Positions 62,261 through 64,000 of a DNA stretch of 64,000 nucleotides are shown in pieces. The stretch comes from Paralichthys olivaceus. Lineage: Eukaryota; Chordata; Actinopteri; Pleuronectiformes; Paralichthyidae. Location of the stretch: positions 28,730,501 to 28,794,500 of the forward strand of contig NC_091094.1 of assembly GCF_024713975.1 (NCBI RefSeq), in the 5' to 3' direction. Each line of letters starts with the position of its first letter. Within the stretch, counting starts at the first letter, position 1. The notes under the pieces were generated by a model. That model was not told where the DNA came from and made no database searches. It saw nothing but the letters and a program-made list of their open reading frames with translations. Both the position numbers and the translations under genes were made by a program.

Positions 62261-64000
62261 TTTTAGCTAAATGTTGAAAAGATTTGGTGCTAGTATTTTT
62301 TTAATGAAATTAACACTAGTTCCTTGTGTCCTTTCTGGTGTGTACACTGACAATGTTCGTTTCTACTTCTGTGTGCACACACTGTTTGGTAAGGAAGGTA
62401 ATGATAAGATACATGCCTTCAGTGAGTACTTGGCTATCCCCCAAATGTATGGACAAGGTAATCTGTCTCAACTTCCATGAGATGTGTGTGCTCACAGTGC
62501 TCTGGGACTGTGTGCAGAGTAATCTAAAGTAAATGGAGCATGGCAGGTCATGTGTGAATGCCAAGGCAGGGATTATAGAAGAGATACGACCATACAATCA
62601 CTTCAGTTTGTGACCTTCAACACACATACACACACTCATCCACTGCCAAGGGTAAGTGTTGACAGGTTATCAGTGTGTGAGTGATGGAGGTCAGCTCTAA
62701 TAGACTGATCCTGCTATTCAGAGCAATGTAATTCTGTGTTGTGACATCTTATGGTTCAGTCAAGTGTGCAGCACAAACATTTGTGACAAAACCAAAATAT
62801 CTACACCACGGGACGGCAAGTACGTTTAGTTGCGGGCCAATTATTTTCTAGGCCAGAAGTTGACAAGCCAGAACATGATCAGAGGCTTAATCAGTAAATA
62901 AAAAAACACCTGCAATTTGTGACAAACTGTTACAGAATGTTTCTTGAACTGAGTCACCATCATCAAATTGTGTAGTGCTGTCAGAAATATACAGAGGTGT
63001 GTTGGTATCTAGGTTTTGCACACTTTAATAAAACTAATAGCAATAACATATAATCACATATTTACATGTGTGGGAGATGCAGATGTAACAGTAACGAGCC
63101 GGTAGTACTATGCAGTTATTATTTACGTGCCCGAAGTTGTGAGATACGAGTTGGGATTAGTTGGGGACTAGTTGGGACTTCTCAACACAATGCAGGCTAC
63201 ACAGACAATGTTTGAGAAATAAAAGAGTCAAAGGATAGACCTATAAATTACCTATTTGAGTCATGGAATGTTCTTAATGATGACCTTTCCATATCATGAA
63301 TATTACATCTTGTTCCATGGTGCACAGAACGTGACTGAGCATATTTGGTATTTTGGTGACAGGATGCATCTGGCGCATTTGGAAAAAGAAGATGTTGAGG
63401 GGGGCTGTCACAAGGTAAATCTGTAAAATATCTGTCCCCCATTCCAAATAAATATTTAATTTCAAATGATAAACCTAGTTAAAGGGAATTGTTTAATTAT
63501 GTAACTATGTCTGGTTATCCCACTGCTAACACACCCAGCACAACAATATAAGTAAATCCCTAAAGTAAAGAAACTGCGGTACTGTTGGCACATTGATCCT
63601 ACGTTGGTTATGTTCGGCTCCAGCAGCTGACTTATTCCATCTGTTGAGAATTTATATCTTTCATAAAGATACTCATCAGAGTAGGCAAAAATAAATCCAC
63701 GGGATCCTTTTTATTACATTTTTTGCTCGTCTAAGAACGGAGATGTTTCATCTCTTATCTCCAACTTAACCTGCTCCGGATGCAGTTACCAAGTTACCAC
63801 AGTGATTTACCCCGAAAAGAAGTGATGTATAATCACTGTGGCATGATATTGCAGGCCTATTTGCAGGAACTATTTTTTTCAACACTCTCTATGTAGTACC
63901 TGCACAGTAGTTGTAATATAGTTTTTGTTTTAAACACTAAATTTTGCACTTGACTGTGTTTTGAGGACATTTGTCCTTCATTGAACAGTTGGTCCATGAG

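Larger units (their letters stand above)
47200..64000. other. 17-kb stretch with no defended coding exon
   Basis: I read both strands and all larger open frames here. None resembles a known protein or has paired splice sites and composition like coding sequence. Contents are DNA-transposon relics (50244-50600, 52225-52400, 53870-53995, 61855-61925 and 62165-62260) and microsatellites (54305, 57519, 58244 and 59191). Long AT-rich stretches could include conserved noncoding elements. It is best explained as the first intron of the gene starting near 46.8 kb, or as intergenic DNA. Confidence 0.5.

Overview
This window is vertebrate nuclear DNA, almost certainly from a ray-finned (probably percomorph) fish. 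The genes have small exons with GT-AG introns. Noncoding sequence dominates. The repeats are teleost-type: Tc1/mariner relics, L2-like LINE tails ending in ATTGA-type repeats, hAT-like and TTAA-flanked MITEs, and long CA, TA and GT microsatellites. I see no CRISPR array, operon or recognisable virus.

Layout. At 1-1130 there is a CpG-rich block with one plausible but unrecognised first coding exon on the minus strand (771-897). From 1.1 to 7.6 kb there is only intergenic DNA and repeats. From 7.6 to 19.8 kb, on the minus strand, lies a complete six-exon synaptophysin-family gene (237 aa, four membrane segments, probably sypl1). About 1.9 kb away and divergently transcribed is zc3h11a (plus strand, untranslated first exon near 21.6 kb, 14 coding exons 24052-31102, 796 aa, three N-terminal CCCH zinc fingers). 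Its 3' UTR ends near 32.2 kb, and a broken Tc1-like element starts about 50 bp further on (32272-33687). A second Tc1-like relic (about 34.02-35.67 kb) is interrupted by a 279-bp hAT-type MITE with a perfect 8-bp target duplication. An L2-like reverse-transcriptase fragment lies at 36.89-37.74 kb. A two-exon C2H2 zinc-finger gene (38963-41170, 314 aa, three fingers) follows. From 41.3 to 46.4 kb there are repeats. A CpG-rich block at about 46.5-47.2 kb, with a good splice donor at 46801, looks like the first, untranslated exon of a plus-strand gene. The remaining 17 kb shows no coding exon I can defend and may be its first intron.

How the genes relate. sypl1 (vesicle membrane protein of the MARVEL fold) and zc3h11a (nuclear mRNA-export factor) share an intergenic promoter region but not a pathway. 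The zinc-finger gene is a probable DNA-binding transcription factor. Nothing suggests that the three act together.

The most interesting structure is a family of about 355-bp noncoding elements. Five near-full copies and one fragment lie in 64 kb. Four of the five have TTAA on both sides, all have short inverted ends and a 13-nt internal inverted repeat, and three keep an exact YY1-type motif. Several sit next to the putative promoters. Also notable are a GC-AG intron and a NAGNAG acceptor in zc3h11a, a four-times repeated KT[LF]EEI-type motif in the same protein, and a 60-bp perfect palindrome at 6403-6462. I found no clearly undescribed molecular system. The best candidates for something new are the unrecognised exon at 771-897 and the MITE family.
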